Part shown: positions 62,486 through 64,000 of the stretch, in pieces
How positions within the stretch are numbered: the stretch's first letter is position 1
How the letters are laid out: every line of letters begins with the position of its first letter
NCBI RefSeq assembly: GCF_002101815.1
Contig: NZ_LQPM01000034.1
Coordinates: forward strand, 46,066 to 110,065
DNA length: 64,000 nt
Reading direction: 5' to 3'
From: Mycobacterium paraense
Lineage (GTDB): Bacteria > Actinomycetota > Actinomycetes > Mycobacteriales > Mycobacteriaceae
The notes under the pieces: model-generated
What the model was told of the DNA's origin: nothing
Database searches by the model: none
The model's input: only the letters and a program-made list of their open reading frames with translations
Program-made: the position numbers and the translations under genes

Positions 62486-64000
62486 CTATGCGGCGAAACT
62501 GATGCCCAGGCTGGCGTCCAGGGCGGCCTGCAGCGACAGCTCGAGATCGGTCAGTGCGGTGCTCAGCGAGCCGACGAGCGAGACGCCCGTCTGCTCGAGT
62601 GCAGCGGTGGCACCCGCGAACCCGGTCGCGAGGTCCGAGCCGAGTCCGATCAAGCCGGGGGCGCCCACCGCGACGGTCGACGAGAAGCCGCCGCTCAGCG
62701 CGGAACCAACCTGCGCCGCGGTGTTCTCCCAGATCATCGCCAACGCGTTACCCGTGCCGGCGAACCCGGACAGGCCCGCCGCCAGGCTCCCGCCCAGCAT
62801 TTCACCGGCCCTCACCAGGCCCCCGAGACCGCCGGTGAGGCCGCCCGCCAGGGATCCGGTCGCCTGCAGCAGGCCGTTCAGAGCGGCACCGAGGTTAGCC
62901 GACAGCGCTCCATTGATGGACAGTCCCAGGTTGGGCAGGGACAGCGTCGACAACGCGGCGGCGAGGTTCGCGGCGAGGCTCTCGCCGGTCTGGATCGCCG
63001 TGTTCAGGCCCGCCCCGAGCCCTGCAGCGAAGTTGGCCGCCAGCGTCTGACCGGTCTGGATAAACGCGTTGAGGTTGGTGCCCAGGTTCAGGCTTCCCGC
63101 CAACATCGCGTTCAGCGACGCACCCAACCCGTTCAGCGACGCGCTAATCGAGCCACCGATCCCGTTCAGCGCCGCGCTCAAGTTCAGACCCAACGCACCG
63201 AGGTTAGGCAGCGTGAACGGAGGCAGGGCCGGGAAGGTGATCGGCGGTAGCGCCAACGCCCCGGACAACACCGCGTTGAGTGCGGCGTTGATGTCGGCGC
63301 CGATGTTGGGCAGCGTGATCGACGGCAGACCCGGCAACGGCGGCAACGTGAAGCTCGGCAACCCCGGCAGCGACAAGTTGATCGGCGGCAGACCCGGCAA
63401 CGTCAGATTCAGCGCCCCGCTCAATGCCGCGTTGATGTCGGCAGCCAGGTTGGGCAGCGTGATCGACGGCAGCCCCGGCAACGGCGGCAACGTGAAGCTC
63501 GGCAACCCCGGCAGCGACAAGTTGATCGGCGGCAGAGTCAACGCCCCGGACAACACCGCGTTCAGTGCCGCGTTGATGTCCGCCCCAATGTTGGGCAGCG
63601 TGATCGACGGCAGACCCGGCAACGGCGGCAACGTAAAGCTGGGCAGACCCGGCAGCGACAAGTTGATCGGCGGCAGACCCGGCAACGTCAGATTCAGCAT
63701 CGCGTTGAGTGCGGCGTTGATGTCGGCGCCGATGTTGGGCAGCGTGATCGACGGCAGACCCGGCAACGGCGGCAACGTGAAGCTCGGCAGACCCGGCAGC
63801 GACAAGTTGATCGGCGGCAGACCCGGCAACGTCAAGTTGAGCGCACCGCTCAGTGCGGCGTTGATGTCGGCAGCCAGGTTGGGCAGCGTGATCGACGGCA
63901 GCCCCGGCAACGGCGGCAACGTGAAGCTCGGCAGACCCGGCAGCGACAAGTTGATCGGCGGCAGACCCGGCAACGTCAGATTCAGCATCGCGTTGAGTGC
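62486..64000 (-). CDS. Large repeat protein with 48-residue hydrophobic repeats (5' end beyond window)
   Basis: The last 504 codons of a gene that enters from the right edge. The N-terminal half of this part is tandem copies of a 48-residue unit built on NLTLPGLPPINLSLPGLPSF, with PGLPS and ITLPN turns and an ADINAAL helix-like end. It then gives way to low-complexity Leu/Ala/Gly/Asn-rich sequence (LNGLGASLNAML, FIQTGQTLAANFAAGLGAGLN) and ends GISFAA. There is no Cys and very few charges. Position matches PE_PGRS30 (Rv1651c) of M. tuberculosis and the composition fits the variable C-terminal part of PE-family or related surface proteins. The N-terminal domain is outside, so the family cannot be confirmed. 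Confidence 0.7.
   Translation of the reverse strand, partial: ALNAMLNLTLPGLPPINLSLPGLPSFTLPPLPGLPSITLPNLAADINAALSGALNLTLPGLPPINLSLPGLPSFTLPPLPGLPSITLPNIGADINAALNAMLNLTLPGLPPINLSLPGLPSFTLPPLPGLPSITLPNIGADINAALNAVLSGALTLPPINLSLPGLPSFTLPPLPGLPSITLPNLAADINAALSGALNLTLPGLPPINLSLPGLPSFTLPPLPGLPSITLPNIGADINAALNAVLSGALALPPITFPALPPFTLPNLGALGLNLSAALNGIGGSISASLNGLGASLNAMLAGSLNLGTNLNAFIQTGQTLAANFAAGLGAGLNTAIQTGESLAANLAAALSTLSLPNLGLSINGALSANLGAALNGLLQATGSLAGGLTGGLGGLVRAGEMLGGSLAAGLSGFAGTGNALAMIWENTAAQVGSALSGGFSSTVAVGAPGLIGLGSDLATGFAGATAALEQTGVSLVGSLSTALTDLELSLQAALDASLGISFAA
63254..64000 (-). repeat. Tandem ~144-bp coding repeats
   Basis: Five in-frame copies of a 144-bp unit are visible (units start near 63982, 63838, 63694, 63538 and 63409 on the minus strand). 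The third carries an extra SGAL tetrapeptide, and the fourth lacks five residues of the first block. The units are almost identical in DNA, which shows recent expansion. The array continues past the window edge. Copy number is likely to vary between strains. Confidence 0.8.

Noticed and set aside
63254..64000. CRISPR array
   Set aside because: The repeats are 144 bp, contiguous, in frame and coding, with no spacers and no cas genes.

Overview
The window is a GC-rich, densely coded chromosomal segment of a slow-growing, non-tuberculous Mycobacterium. I infer this from gene content and order: an almost unbroken run matches the M. tuberculosis block Rv1651-Rv1708 in reverse orientation (parA, xerD, Rv1700, pyrG, mctB, steA, recN, nadK, tlyA, Rv1693-Rv1690, tyrS, mpg, Rv1687c-Rv1683, the pks10-pks7-pks8/17-pks9-pks11/cyp139 locus, argC-argH). 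Several insertions and replacements are typical of environmental or M. avium-complex-like species. The species cannot be fixed from sequence reading alone.

Layout. 1-14.9 kb: housekeeping genes, mostly on the minus strand (chromosome partitioning, recombination, CTP synthesis, cell envelope and division proteins SteA/SteB(MctB), RecN, NAD kinase, TlyA, glycerol-3-phosphate phosphatase, TyrRS), with two copies of a 49-bp palindromic element and one 90-bp inverted repeat between genes. 15-23.3 kb: a BASS-type transporter and an Amt ammonium transporter inserted around mpg, then an ABC-2 exporter with its TetR regulator (consensus promoter and dyad operator), a Trm112-like small protein, and a hydrolase/adenylase fusion. 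23.4-31.6 kb: an accessory region with a small charged protein diverging from a tightly packed seven-gene plus-strand operon (membrane protein, gluconate-dehydrogenase subunit 3-like protein, GMC oxidoreductase, GH15 glycosidase, SDR, small membrane protein, mandelate-racemase-type acid-sugar dehydratase). This block stands where M. tuberculosis carries Rv1669-Rv1682. 31.6-35.4 kb: a PAS-ANTAR regulator, an intact ABC-F ATPase and CYP139.

35.4-53.8 kb: a polyketide locus. Two 353-aa type III synthases (Pks11, Pks10) flank three type I proteins. Pks9 is KS-AT-ACP and its KS active-site Cys is replaced by Gln, a KSQ loading-module signature. Pks8/17 is an intact, fully reducing module with a malonyl-type AT. 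Pks7 is a fully reducing module with a methylmalonyl-type AT. No thioesterase is present, so a type III enzyme is the natural candidate to take the chain and cyclise it, with CYP139 as a possible tailoring enzyme.

53.9-62.4 kb: the complete arginine operon argC-J-B-D-F-R-G-H on the minus strand, with translational overlaps and a 16-bp ARG box in front of argC. A MIRU-like unit sits at the argB/argD junction and extends ArgB by about 18 residues. 62.5-64 kb: the 3' part of a large minus-strand protein built of 48-residue hydrophobic repeats, running off the window edge.

No rRNA, tRNA, CRISPR array, prophage or insertion sequence was recognised.
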